Assembly (NCBI RefSeq): GCF_008180445.1
Contig: NZ_VTER01000008.1
Span: forward strand, 124,001 to 188,000
Direction of reading: 5' to 3'
Length of the DNA stretch: 64,000 bases
From: Bacillus_AB infantis_B
Lineage (GTDB): Bacteria; Bacillota; Bacilli; Bacillales; Cytobacillaceae
In this document: in pieces, positions 25,419 through 34,253 of the stretch
Layout of the letters: the number at the start of each line of letters is the position of its first letter
Numbering within the stretch: the stretch's first letter is position 1
The notes under the pieces: model-generated
What the model was told of the DNA's origin: nothing
The model's input: the letters and a program-made list of their open reading frames with translations, nothing else
Databases searched by the model: none
Made by a program: the position numbers and the translations under genes

Positions 25419-25452
25419 CAAAAAAGCGCCCGGATTTCAGAACCCGTGCGCA
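25419..25452 (-). terminator. riboswitch expression-platform terminator
   Basis: On the minus strand GCGCACGGGTT pairs with AATCCGGGCGC (one mismatch, one wobble), followed by TTTTTT. It lies between the TPP aptamer and thiY, so it is the expected switchable terminator. Confidence 0.8.
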
Positions 25453-25477
25453 ATAAAAAACATTCATCCAATTAAGA

Positions 25478-25575
25478 ATATGTTTCCTACGCTGGCATCT
25501 CTCCAGATCAGGTTCAAAGGGTCCTTTATTGTAACAATAAAGTCTCAACCGTGCCCGGTTCCCCCACAATTCTCT
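25478..25575 (-). promoter_or_regulatory. TPP (thiamine pyrophosphate) riboswitch
   Basis: Minus-strand thi box: TTGAGA at the J3-2 position, a P3 stem CTTTATTG...CAATAAAG, then ACCCTTTGAACCTGATCTGG and GCCAGCGTAGGAA, the conserved 3' half of the aptamer. P1 is formed by GAATTGT and ACATATTC. A terminator follows 25 bases downstream, so high TPP should stop transcription of the thiY operon. Confidence 0.95.
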
Positions 25576-25811
25576 CCTATTTACAGCCGCATAAAGCAGC
25601 CGGTCCGTTCAGAGCTCCCGCTTTCATCCGGGAATCATGGTCCATTATAACAGATATTCTCTGCAATGGCATTGAAACAGCTTTCTTCCGGAAAATTCGG
25701 AGTTATCCCTATATATACCTGTGCTGCCATGGAAAGAATTAAGTTTGGAACTGAATCTTTATCTGTGATAGGGTAAGGAATGTTGAAAAAAGATAGAATG
25801 GAGGAGAAGCT

Positions 25812-26450
25812 ATGAAATATCTTGCCTTAATGATTGCTGCATTCATGCTGATCTCATTCCAGATTGTCCAAAATCCCGGAAAACAAGCATTTGCCAAGAC
25901 GATTGATAATGTCAATATATATACTGTAAAAGAAGAGGATACCCTTTCAAAGCTCAGCGGGAAATTTGGTGTAGCTGAGAAGGAAATACAGAAGGCGAAT
26001 TACAAAAAGGATGAAAAGATTTCGGCCGGAGATAAGCTCATCATTCCGTCTGCTCCAAAGAAAAAGAAGCGAAAGACAGAACCAAAGGTCAGCTTATCTA
26101 CAAAAGAAAAGGATCTTTTGGCAAGGCTTGTGCATGCCGAAGCCAAAGGGGAGCCGCATGCCGGAAAAGTCGCTGTGGCCGAAGTTGTCCTCAATCGAAT
26201 GAAGGATGAAAAGTTTCCGGATACAGTTAAAGAAGTAATATACGAAGACAGGCAATTCGAGCCTGTGGACAATGGGATGATCAACAAGCCTGCAGGGAAG
26301 GATTCACAGAAAGCTGTCCAGGAAGCCCTGACAGAAGAAAGAAAAGACGGTGAGTCCCTATTTTTCTTCAACCCTGCCCAGACTAACAGTAAATGGCTCC
26401 GCACCAGGGCCGTAACAAAAGAAATCGGCAAGCACCGGTTTGCCAAATAA
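25812..26450 (+). CDS. ykvT: LysM and SleB-type cell wall hydrolase
   Basis: 212 residues: signal peptide (about 1-28), one LysM peptidoglycan-binding domain (about 36-80: YTVKEEDTLSKLSGKFG ... GDKLIIP), a lysine-rich linker, then a Hydrolase_2 (SleB/CwlJ) domain about 98-210, with the catalytic-type glutamate in VHAEAKGEP and the conserved VLNRM and FFFNP stretches. Size and order match B. subtilis YkvT. Spore cortex or cell-wall lytic role is likely. GGAGGAG box before the ATG. Confidence 0.88.
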   Translation: MKYLALMIAAFMLISFQIVQNPGKQAFAKTIDNVNIYTVKEEDTLSKLSGKFGVAEKEIQKANYKKDEKISAGDKLIIPSAPKKKKRKTEPKVSLSTKEKDLLARLVHAEAKGEPHAGKVAVAEVVLNRMKDEKFPDTVKEVIYEDRQFEPVDNGMINKPAGKDSQKAVQEALTEERKDGESLFFFNPAQTNSKWLRTRAVTKEIGKHRFAK

Positions 26451-26460
26451 AAAAAAAGAA

Positions 26461-26492
26461 AAAAACTCTTGTGGCTATACAAGAGTTTTTTT
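26461..26492. terminator. bidirectional terminator
   Basis: AAAAACTCTTGT / ACAAGAGTTTTTTT around a 6-base loop, shared by the converging hydrolase and DUF1232 genes. The stop codon of the minus-strand gene lies in the loop. Confidence 0.88.
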
Positions 26493-26921
26493 GCTGTCTT
26501 CTTCCATTTCTATAATATTGTCCGGCTGTGTCTCTTTCCAGAGCTTAAATCTTTCAAGCTCATTAGTGATCTGCTTGATGATGAAGCCGATGATCGCTGC
26601 ATCATCCAATATGCCGATTCCGGCAAGAAAGTCCGGGACTAAATCCAGGGGAGATACGAAATAGAGAATGCCCGCAATGACGGTCACGGCTGTTTTCGCA
26701 GAAATATCCCTATACTGTCCCTTTGAGTAGGCTTTAATGAGTTCAAACAGCAGCTGCAGCTTATCCCAAACTTCAGACAGGGCATTTTTCTTAGAGTCGG
26801 CTTTTTTGCTTGCTTTGGAAAGCAGCCCGCTTGTCTTGCCCGGATCATTTAAGTATTTGGCAGCGCGGGACTCATATTTTTTATATTCCTTTTCGTAATC
26901 TTCTTTTTTGAAAATCTTCAT
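26475..26921 (-). CDS. DUF1232 (YkvA-like) membrane-associated protein
   Basis: 148-residue protein with the DUF1232 core at about 70-115: a hydrophobic TVIAGILYFVSPLDLVPDFLAGIGILDDAA segment in two halves, characteristic of the family. N-terminal third is highly charged. Start taken at 26921, since the ATG at 26930 touches the GGAAGG box. Its last codons are part of the shared terminator hairpin. Role unknown. Confidence 0.85.
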   Translation of the reverse strand: MKIFKKEDYEKEYKKYESRAAKYLNDPGKTSGLLSKASKKADSKKNALSEVWDKLQLLFELIKAYSKGQYRDISAKTAVTVIAGILYFVSPLDLVPDFLAGIGILDDAAIIGFIIKQITNELERFKLWKETQPDNIIEMEEDSKKTLV

Positions 26922-27026
26922 ATATAACATCCTTCCGGTTAAAAGATTCTTTTTACTCTTTTATCCCATTTTCGGATGGTTGAACCCAGGAAAAGTTTAT
27001 AATAGAGAAAAAAGCGAGGTGTCTTT

Positions 27027-27749
27027 ATGCTTTTACAATGGCTGAAAGAGTCAAGCTATACGGTAATATTGACCGGTGCAGGCATGTCAACGGAGAGCGG
27101 GCTGCCTGATTTCCGGTCAGCAGGCAGCGGGTTAGCGAATACGATGGAATATGGGAGAATTGCCAGTACAGAAGCACTCAACCATCATGTTAATGAATTC
27201 ATTGAATTTTATCGCAGCAGAGTCATGGGTCTGAAGGAATGCAGTCCCCATGCCGGGCATTATATACTGGCAGACTGGGAAAACAGAGGGATCATCAAAA
27301 GCATCATCACCCAGAATGTGGACGGATTCCATCAGGAGGCAGGGAGCAAAAATGTGGCTGAACTGCATGGTACACTGCAGCAGGTCCATTGCCAGACATG
27401 CGGGAAAACATTCCCGAATGATGAATATATAGATGAGCATTTCCGGTGCAGTGATTGCGGGGGGATTTTGCGGCCGTCCATCGTCCTTTTTGGGGAGATG
27501 CTCCCCGAGGAAGCTATTGATTTTGCCGCTGCAGAGTCAGAGAAAGCTGATCTTTTCATTGTCCTTGGCTCATCCCTCTCTGTCACTCCTGCCAATCAGT
27601 TTCCGCTCATTGCCAAGCAGTGTGGTGCAAAACTGGTTATAATTAATATGGATCCTACTGATTTGGACCTTTACGCGGACGAAGTCATCAACGGAGAAAA
27701 AGCTGGAGAACTGCTGAAAGAGCTTGATGCAGAACTAGGAAAAATGTGA
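27027..27749 (+). CDS. srtN: NAD-dependent protein deacylase, sirtuin
   Basis: 240-residue Sir2-family enzyme. NAD-binding GAGMSTESGLPDFRS, QNVDGFH, catalytic His in ELHGTL, zinc site CQTC ... CSDC, and GSSLSVTPAN and NMDP in the second nucleotide-binding part; all intact. It removes acyl groups from lysines using NAD (class III; the Thr-Glu after GAGMS is common in bacterial forms). Equivalent of B. subtilis SrtN. Single gene with its own terminator. Confidence 0.93.
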   Translation: MLLQWLKESSYTVILTGAGMSTESGLPDFRSAGSGLANTMEYGRIASTEALNHHVNEFIEFYRSRVMGLKECSPHAGHYILADWENRGIIKSIITQNVDGFHQEAGSKNVAELHGTLQQVHCQTCGKTFPNDEYIDEHFRCSDCGGILRPSIVLFGEMLPEEAIDFAAAESEKADLFIVLGSSLSVTPANQFPLIAKQCGAKLVIINMDPTDLDLYADEVINGEKAGELLKELDAELGKM

Positions 27750-27778
27750 AGCCTTCCATTACATTGGAGGCTTTTTTT
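27749..27778 (+). terminator. rho-independent terminator
   Basis: AAGCCTTCCA / TGGAGGCTT (one bulged base) with T8 tail directly after the sirtuin stop codon. Confidence 0.85.
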
Positions 27779-27807
27779 ATTTGAAATTTTTCTAGTATAA
27801 TAAATGA

Positions 27808-27864
27808 TTGACTGTCATGTATATACAAGATATAATGAAAACGTAAACACCATGTATATACAAG
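27808..27864 (+). promoter_or_regulatory. trehalose operon promoter with two TreR-like boxes and a cre site
   Basis: Sigma-A promoter TTGACT (27808-27813), 17-base spacer, TATAAT (27831-27836). Two identical copies of CATGTATATACAAG lie at 27816-27829 (in the spacer) and 27851-27864 (downstream of the start); they differ by one base from a perfect palindrome and match the TTGTATATACAA-type operator known for TreR. ATGAAAACGTAAACA (27835-27849), overlapping the -10, fits the CcpA cre consensus. Expected: induction by trehalose-6-phosphate and catabolite repression. No treR lies in the window. Confidence 0.85.
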
Positions 27865-28004
27865 TTTTCTTTGGAGTGAATGCTTAATGAGCTGCCTTCC
27901 AGCAAAGGATAATTTTGCAAGATGGGCAGATAATATGATTTAAATGAGCTCCCGGCCAGCATTTTTTTGCTTGCTATTGAAAACGGTAACAGGAGGAGAA
28001 CAGC

Positions 28005-29408
28005 ATGAGCAATTACAGAGAATCTGCCGAGAGGATTGTAGAAGCAGTTGGCGGCAAAGAAAATATTGCAGCAGCCACGCACTGCGTAACACGGCTGCGG
28101 TTTGCATTGAAGGATGAAAGCAAAGTTGATAAAGAAGCATTGGAAAATATAGATAGTGTGAAAGGTTCATTTTCTACAAACGGCCAATTCCAGGTGGTCA
28201 TCGGCCAAGGCCTTGTTGATAAGGTATACAAGGAAATGGCAGCGGCTACAGGAATCGGTGAAGTGTCAAAAGAAGAAGTGAAAGCAGCTGCATCTGAAAA
28301 AATGAATCCGCTTCAAAGAGCAATCAAAACGCTGGCTGACATTTTCATCCCTATTCTTCCGGCTATTGTTACAGCCGGCCTGCTGATGGGAATCAACAAT
28401 ATCATGACAGCGCCTGATATTTTTTATACAGGCAAATCGTTCATAGACGTTCATCCAGGATGGGCTGACCTGGCAAATATCATCAATATGATAGCCAATA
28501 CAGCGTTTGTATTTCTGCCGGGGCTGATCGGATGGAGTGCGGTCAATCGTTTCGGCGGAAGTCCGCTTCTTGGCATGGTGCTCGGCCTGATGCTTGTCCA
28601 CCCCGACTTGCTCAATGCATGGGGTTATGGTTCTGCTGATAAAGTTCCTGTATGGAACTTGTTTGGACTGGAGATAGAGAAAGTCGGCTATCAGGGGCAG
28701 GTGCTGCCTGTCCTGGTGGCATCCTACGTTTTGGCAAGGATTGAGATATTCTTAAGGAAGAGAATCCCTGATTCAATCCAGCTGCTGACGGTCGCGCCGA
28801 TTGCGCTGCTGGTCACTGGCTTCCTGTCTTTCATTGCAATCGGTCCTGTTACGTTTGCGATCGGAGGCTGGATCACTGACGGTGTTGTATCCATTTTTGA
28901 TGCGGTTCCTGCTCTCGGAGGATTGATTTACGGCGGCCTTTATGCACCGCTCGTTATTACAGGGATGCATCATACATTCCTGGCTGTAGATCTGCAGCTG
29001 ATCGGGTCAATCGGCGGAACATTTCTCTGGCCGATGGTTGCATTATCAAATATTGCCCAAGGTTCAGCATCGCTTGCAATGTTCTTCTTGAATAAAAATG
29101 AAAAAGTAAAAGGGCTTGCTGCAACTTCTTCACTTTCAGCTTTCCTCGGAGTTACAGAGCCAGCCATGTTCGGTGTGAACCTGCGCTTCAAATATCCGTT
29201 CATTGCAGCGGTCATCGGCTCTGCCCTGGGCGGCATGTTCATTACCATTAAAGGGGTCATTGCTCCATCGATCGGAGTCGGCGGACTGCCTGCCTTTTTC
29301 TCAATCTTATCCGACAACTGGGGATCCTTTTTTATCGGTATGGCGATCGTGCTGGTTGTGCCATTTGTGCTGACATTCCTGTTCGGCAAATTCAAAAAAG
29401 CTGAATGA
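28005..29408 (+). CDS. treP: PTS trehalose transporter EIIBC
   Basis: 467-residue PTS permease, same size as B. subtilis TreP. EIIB domain residues 1-90 with the phosphorylatable Cys27 (THCVTRLRF); EIIC domain about 100-460 with around ten hydrophobic segments and the glucose-family motif GVTEPAMFGVNLR. EIIA must be supplied by another protein. It imports trehalose as trehalose-6-phosphate, the substrate of treA two genes on. GGAGGAG box before the ATG; a short hairpin-forming stretch (CCATGGATAAAGCCTATCCATGG) separates it from the next gene. Confidence 0.93.
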   Translation: MSNYRESAERIVEAVGGKENIAAATHCVTRLRFALKDESKVDKEALENIDSVKGSFSTNGQFQVVIGQGLVDKVYKEMAAATGIGEVSKEEVKAAASEKMNPLQRAIKTLADIFIPILPAIVTAGLLMGINNIMTAPDIFYTGKSFIDVHPGWADLANIINMIANTAFVFLPGLIGWSAVNRFGGSPLLGMVLGLMLVHPDLLNAWGYGSADKVPVWNLFGLEIEKVGYQGQVLPVLVASYVLARIEIFLRKRIPDSIQLLTVAPIALLVTGFLSFIAIGPVTFAIGGWITDGVVSIFDAVPALGGLIYGGLYAPLVITGMHHTFLAVDLQLIGSIGGTFLWPMVALSNIAQGSASLAMFFLNKNEKVKGLAATSSLSAFLGVTEPAMFGVNLRFKYPFIAAVIGSALGGMFITIKGVIAPSIGVGGLPAFFSILSDNWGSFFIGMAIVLVVPFVLTFLFGKFKKAE

Positions 29409-29419
29409 TTATTCCGGTA

Positions 29420-29443
29420 CCATGGATAAAGCCTATCCATGGT
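29420..29443 (+). other. intercistronic hairpin after treP
   Basis: CCATGGATA / TATCCATGG arms around a short loop (AAGCC) between treP and the glucosidase gene, without a T tail. It may stabilise the treP message or damp read-through. Confidence 0.55.
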
Positions 29444-29488
29444 ACCGCTATTTACATAACGTACTGAGAAATAATGGGAGGTTTTAAA

Positions 29489-31171
29489 ATGACAGCGCAA
29501 TGGTGGAAAAAAAGCACTGTATACCAGATATATCCGAGGAGCTTCATGGACAGCAATGGTGATGGCATAGGCGATCTGCAGGGCATCATTTCAAGGCTGG
29601 ACTATCTTAAAAAACTGGGGATAGATGTCATCTGGCTGTCGCCTGTTTATCAATCACCCAATGATGATAATGGCTATGATATTAGCGATTATAAAAATAT
29701 CATGGACGAGTTCGGGACCATGGATGATTGGGAAGAGCTGCTCAGCGAGATGCACCGCCGCGGAATGAAGCTGATCATGGACCTTGTCGTCAACCACAGC
29801 TCTGATGAGCATGCCTGGTTCATAGAAGCGAAGAAATCCAAAGAAAATCCTTACAGGGATTATTATATTTGGCGCAAAGGGGAAAACGGCAGGGAGCCGA
29901 ACAATTGGGGTTCCAATTTTGGAGGATCTGCATGGGAATATGACGAAAATTCTGGAGAATACTTCCTCCATTTGTTTTCAAAGAAGCAGCCTGATTTGAA
30001 CTGGGAGAACCCTGCACTGAGGCAGGAAGTATATGATATGATGCAATGGTGGCTCGATAAAGGAATAGATGGCTTCAGGATGGATGTGATTAATTTCATC
30101 TCAAAGGAGGATGGCCTCCCGGATGATGAAGTGAAACCAGGAAAGAAATATGCATCAGGAAGCAAGTATTACCGGAATGGCCCGAGAATCCATGAATATC
30201 TCCAGGAAATGAACGAAAAAGTCCTTTCGCATTATGATGTGATGACTGTCGGAGAGATGCCTGGGGTCAAGCCTGAAATGGCGCGTGAATATACAGGGGA
30301 AGACAGGAATGAACTGAATATGGTATTCCAATTTGAACATGTAAGCCTCGACAATGGGCCGGGGGGAAAGTGGGATCTTAAGCCGCTTGACCTTTCAGAT
30401 CTGAAGAAAAGCCTGACAAAATGGCAGACCGAGCTTGAGGAAACGGGCTGGAATTCTTTATATTTCAATAACCATGACCAGCCGAGATCTGTATCAAGAT
30501 TCGGCAATGATGGGGAATACCGCAAAGAATCAGCGAAAATGCTGGCCACCCTGCTGCATATGATGAAGGGCACCCCGTATGTGTATCAGGGCGAAGAAAT
30601 CGGGATGACAAATGTTGAATTTACGGGTATAGGAGATTACCGGGACATTGAAACCCTTAATTATTTCCGTGAAGCGACAGAAGCGGGAGTGCCGGCAGGG
30701 AAAGCAATGGAAAGCATATACGCAAAAGGAAGGGACAACGCCAGAACCCCTATGCAATGGGATTCCTCGGTAAATGCCGGTTTTACAAAAGGAACTCCCT
30801 GGATTGGCATGAATCCGAACTATAGTGATATAAATGCGGCGGAAGCCCTGGAAGATAAGAATTCCATTTTTTATTATTATCAGAGCCTGATCAGGCTCAG
30901 AAAAGAGCATGACATTATTGTCTATGGAAAATATGAACTGATATTGGAAGAAGATCCGGAAATTTATGCATACACACGGACCCTTGGCAGCCAGGTGCTT
31001 GTAGTTCTGTGTAATTTTTATGGAAATACGCGGAGACTGGTATTGCCTGAGGAGCTCAAAGAACTGAAATATTCCTGGCTGACAGGAAACTATGGCCCGG
31101 AAGGCGGGGAGGACATAGTGCCCCGGCAGCTTAAGCCGTATGAGGCGCTAGTCTTGATTGGCGAAAAATAA
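29489..31171 (+). CDS. malL: oligo-1,6-glucosidase-like GH13 enzyme
   Basis: 560-residue GH13 alpha-glucosidase. Catalytic-type residues: nucleophile Asp in GFRMDVINF, acid Glu in TVGEMPG, Asp in NNHDQPR. The Val right after the nucleophile is the residue linked in this subfamily to alpha-1,6 specificity. It resembles MalL (EPNNWGSNFGGSAWEYDE, FSKKQPDLNWEN) more than phosphotrehalase. The GGGAGG box lies between an upstream in-frame ATG (29474) and the ATG at 29489, so the latter is used. It is inserted between treP and treA, an unusual order; it could clear isomaltose-type sugars entering with trehalose. Confidence 0.85.
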   Translation: MTAQWWKKSTVYQIYPRSFMDSNGDGIGDLQGIISRLDYLKKLGIDVIWLSPVYQSPNDDNGYDISDYKNIMDEFGTMDDWEELLSEMHRRGMKLIMDLVVNHSSDEHAWFIEAKKSKENPYRDYYIWRKGENGREPNNWGSNFGGSAWEYDENSGEYFLHLFSKKQPDLNWENPALRQEVYDMMQWWLDKGIDGFRMDVINFISKEDGLPDDEVKPGKKYASGSKYYRNGPRIHEYLQEMNEKVLSHYDVMTVGEMPGVKPEMAREYTGEDRNELNMVFQFEHVSLDNGPGGKWDLKPLDLSDLKKSLTKWQTELEETGWNSLYFNNHDQPRSVSRFGNDGEYRKESAKMLATLLHMMKGTPYVYQGEEIGMTNVEFTGIGDYRDIETLNYFREATEAGVPAGKAMESIYAKGRDNARTPMQWDSSVNAGFTKGTPWIGMNPNYSDINAAEALEDKNSIFYYYQSLIRLRKEHDIIVYGKYELILEEDPEIYAYTRTLGSQVLVVLCNFYGNTRRLVLPEELKELKYSWLTGNYGPEGGEDIVPRQLKPYEALVLIGEK

Positions 31172-31208
31172 GCAGACTAAATGAAAAAATATATGGCAGG
31201 TGGCAAAG

Positions 31209-32894
31209 ATGAAACAACCTTGGTGGAAGAAAGCGACAGTATATCAAATCTATCCGAAAAGCTTCAACGATACAACCGGCAGCGGCGTTGGTGATCTGCA
31301 GGGCATCATTGAAAAGCTGGATTATTTAAAGGAACTGGGCATTGATGTTATCTGGCTGACGCCGATCTACCAGTCTCCACAGCGGGATAACGGGTATGAT
31401 ATCAGTGATTATTTCAGCATCCATGAAGAATACGGGACTATGGAAGAGTTCGATTCACTGCTTAAGGAAGCGCACAGCAGGGGAATCAAGGTTATCATGG
31501 ATATTGTTGTAAACCATACGTCAACAGATCATCACTGGTTCCAGGAAGCAAGGAAATCAAAAGATAATCCTTACAGGGATTTTTATATCTGGAAGGAGCC
31601 TAAAGAGGATGGAAGCGCCCCGACCAACTGGGAGTCCAAGTTTGGCGGGAATGCATGGAAGCTTGATGAGGAGACAGGGCAGTACTATCTCCATCTGTTC
31701 GATGTAACCCAGGCAGATTTGAATTGGGAAAATGAAAAGCTCCGCCAGGAAGTGTACGATATGATGGACTTCTGGTTTGATAAAGGGGTGGACGGCTTCC
31801 GCCTGGATGTCATCAACTTGATATCCAAAGATCAGCGGTTCCCGGATGACGACGGATCGCTTCCGCCTGGAGACGGCAGGAAGTTCTATACAGATGGGCC
31901 GCGAGTCCATGAATACATGCATGAAATGAACCGGGAGGTGTTTTCAAAGCATGACAGCATGACTGTAGGGGAAATGTCTTCTACAAGCATCGATCATTGC
32001 GTGAAATACTCGAATCCGGAACGGGAAGAGCTCAGCATGACCTTCAATTTTCATCACTTGAAGGTAGATTATCCCGGCGGCGAGAAGTGGGCGCTTGCAG
32101 ACTTCGATTTCCACGCTCTAAAGGATATCCTTTCCAAATGGCAGGTGGAGATGAACAAAGGCGGCGGCTGGAATGCCCTGTTCTGGTGCAACCATGACCA
32201 GCCCCGTGTTGTATCGAGGTACGGAGATGATGGGGAATATCACAGCAAATCAGCCAAGATGCTTGCATCTGCCATTCATATGATGCAAGGAACCCCTTAT
32301 ATCTATCAGGGCGAAGAATTTGGGATGACCAATCCGTATTTTGAAAATATCAGCCAATACCGGGATGTTGAATCCTTGAATATCTTTGAAATTAAAAGAA
32401 AAGAAGGAGTGCCTGAGGAAGAAATCCTTAAAATACTCCAAAGTAAATCGAGGGATAACTCAAGGACGCCTGTCCAATGGAATGATAGCAGAAATGCCGG
32501 CTTTACGGATGGAACTCCATGGATTGGCATTGCGGGCAATTACCAGGAAATCAACGCCGAAAAAGCGGTAAAAGATCCTGATTCCATTTTCCATCATTAT
32601 AAAAAGCTGATCGGCCTCCGCAAAGAATTTGATATCATCACGTACGGTAATTATGAGCTGCTGCTGGAGGACCATCCGGAAATTTTTGCGTACCTCCGGA
32701 ATGGCAAGGACGAAAAGCTTCTTGTACTTAATAATTTCTATGGAAGTGAAACAGTCTTTACACTTCCTGACAGGAAAATTGCTGATGATTATACAGCAGA
32801 GCTGCTGCTTTCAAATTACAGTGATGGACCCTCAGACATCAGGGAAATTACATTAAAACCTTATGAATCAATCATTTTCCATTTGACTAAATAA
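31209..32894 (+). CDS. treA: alpha,alpha-phosphotrehalase
   Basis: 561-residue GH13 phosphotrehalase splitting trehalose-6-phosphate into glucose and glucose-6-phosphate. Nearly every block matches B. subtilis TreA: YQIYPKSFNDTTGSGVGDLQ, LHLFDVTQADLNWEN, ISKDQRFPDD, catalytic FRLDVIN, VGEMSS, and WCNHDQPRVVSRYGDDG. Start at the ATG 31209, six bases after AGGTGG; an in-frame GTG nine bases earlier overlaps that box. Last gene of the trehalose operon. Confidence 0.95.
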   Translation: MKQPWWKKATVYQIYPKSFNDTTGSGVGDLQGIIEKLDYLKELGIDVIWLTPIYQSPQRDNGYDISDYFSIHEEYGTMEEFDSLLKEAHSRGIKVIMDIVVNHTSTDHHWFQEARKSKDNPYRDFYIWKEPKEDGSAPTNWESKFGGNAWKLDEETGQYYLHLFDVTQADLNWENEKLRQEVYDMMDFWFDKGVDGFRLDVINLISKDQRFPDDDGSLPPGDGRKFYTDGPRVHEYMHEMNREVFSKHDSMTVGEMSSTSIDHCVKYSNPEREELSMTFNFHHLKVDYPGGEKWALADFDFHALKDILSKWQVEMNKGGGWNALFWCNHDQPRVVSRYGDDGEYHSKSAKMLASAIHMMQGTPYIYQGEEFGMTNPYFENISQYRDVESLNIFEIKRKEGVPEEEILKILQSKSRDNSRTPVQWNDSRNAGFTDGTPWIGIAGNYQEINAEKAVKDPDSIFHHYKKLIGLRKEFDIITYGNYELLLEDHPEIFAYLRNGKDEKLLVLNNFYGSETVFTLPDRKIADDYTAELLLSNYSDGPSDIREITLKPYESIIFHLTK

Positions 32895-32895
32895 G

Positions 32896-32923
32896 AAAAG
32901 ACAGGCTGCCGGCCTGTCTTTTT
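32896..32923. terminator. bidirectional terminator
   Basis: AAAAGACAGGC / GCCTGTCTTTTT with a 5-base loop, between treA and the converging nucleoside transporter gene. Confidence 0.9.
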
Positions 32924-32933
32924 CCTTAATTGA

Positions 32934-34151
32934 TTAGAAAAGCATCCCTGCAATCGCAGCACTGAGGAGCGATGCGAGTGCTCCTGCGATGACGGATCTT
33001 ATCCCAAGCCGGGCGATATCGGCCCTTCGGTTCGGGGCAAGATTGCCCAGCCCGCCAAGAAGGATGGCAAGGGAAGAGATATTGGCAAATCCGCATAGAG
33101 CAAAACTGATGATGGCAACGGTCTTATCCGTAAGATCCGGAATTACCGGAGCGAAGGAGGAATAGGCAACAAATTCATTCAGGATCAGTTTTTGACCGAT
33201 AAAGTTTCCTGCCTCTACAGCCTCTGCCCATGGAACTCCAATGGCAAAAGCAAGCGGGGAAAAGATATAGCCGAGAATGAGCTGAAGCGTCAGATCCCCA
33301 AATCCGAACCAGCTGCCGATCCAGCCAAGCAAACCATTCAGCAGTGCAACAAGTGCAATGAACGCAAGAAGCATGGCACCGATATTGAGAGCCAGCTGCA
33401 GGCCGACACTGGCACCTTTTGCGGCTGCATCAATAACATTCGTCGAATCGCTGTCATTTTCCATTTCCAATTCTTTTGGCTCTTCCTTCTTCTCTGTTTC
33501 TGGAAAAATGATCTTAGCCATGATCAGCCCTGCCGGAGCAGCCATAAAGCTGGCTGCGAGAAGGTATTCAAGCGGTACGCCCAAAAGTGAATAGCCGACA
33601 AGAACTGATCCTGCTACAGAAGCGAGCCCTCCTGTCATGACGGCAAACAGCTCAGAGTTTGTCATTTGGCCGATATAGGGGCGGATAACGAGAGGCGCCT
33701 CTGTCTGGCCTACAAAAATATTTGCCGCCGCTGACATGGATTCCGCCTTTCGGGTGCCGAGAAGCCAGGATAATCCCCCGCCAAGGATTTTTATGATGAA
33801 CTGCATGATCTTCAAGTAGTACAGGACCGATATAAGGGCGGAGAAAAAAATGACAATCGGCAATACCTGAAAAGCGAAAACATATGTAACCCCGGATCCT
33901 TCAGCAAAGAGCCCGCCAAATAGAAAGTTAATGCCTTCATTGGCATAATTGATGATGCTGTTGACTCCCATAGTCAGCCAGTTCAGAGCCTTGCGTCCTG
34001 CTTCCCATTTGAGGACCGCAAAGGCGAACAGGATCTGAATGGCCAGGCCTCCCAGGATTGTACGCGGATTGATTGCCCGCCTGTTGTTGGAAAGCAGCAA
34101 AGCGATGACCAGCACGGTCAGTATTCCGGCAATTCCCCAGATAAAATTCAT
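32934..34151 (-). CDS. concentrative nucleoside transporter, NupC family
   Basis: 405-residue CNT-family proton- or sodium-coupled nucleoside permease. Around ten hydrophobic segments; family motifs GQTEAPLVIRPYI and the C-terminal CGFANISSLAILLGGLGNLAPNRR region are intact. A GGAG box sits 8 bases before ATG 34151; the longer frame to 34187 has no box. Could correspond to NupC, NupG or NupQ of B. subtilis; substrate preference cannot be set from sequence. Confidence 0.9.
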   Translation of the reverse strand: MNFIWGIAGILTVLVIALLLSNNRRAINPRTILGGLAIQILFAFAVLKWEAGRKALNWLTMGVNSIINYANEGINFLFGGLFAEGSGVTYVFAFQVLPIVIFFSALISVLYYLKIMQFIIKILGGGLSWLLGTRKAESMSAAANIFVGQTEAPLVIRPYIGQMTNSELFAVMTGGLASVAGSVLVGYSLLGVPLEYLLAASFMAAPAGLIMAKIIFPETEKKEEPKELEMENDSDSTNVIDAAAKGASVGLQLALNIGAMLLAFIALVALLNGLLGWIGSWFGFGDLTLQLILGYIFSPLAFAIGVPWAEAVEAGNFIGQKLILNEFVAYSSFAPVIPDLTDKTVAIISFALCGFANISSLAILLGGLGNLAPNRRADIARLGIRSVIAGALASLLSAAIAGMLF

Positions 34152-34212
34152 TATAGCACTCCATTCTATGTTAATAGACGTATCCAATTAGTGCTATTTT
34201 GCCCGAGATTAA

Positions 34213-34252
34213 AAAAAGTATGGGCTCTATTTTCTCTGCCCATACTTTTTTG
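34213..34252. terminator. terminator hairpin
   Basis: AAAAAAAGTATGGGC / GCCCATACTTTTTT around a loop of about 12 bases, immediately past the stop of the minus-strand hydrolase gene. Confidence 0.85.
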
Positions 34253-34253
34253 T

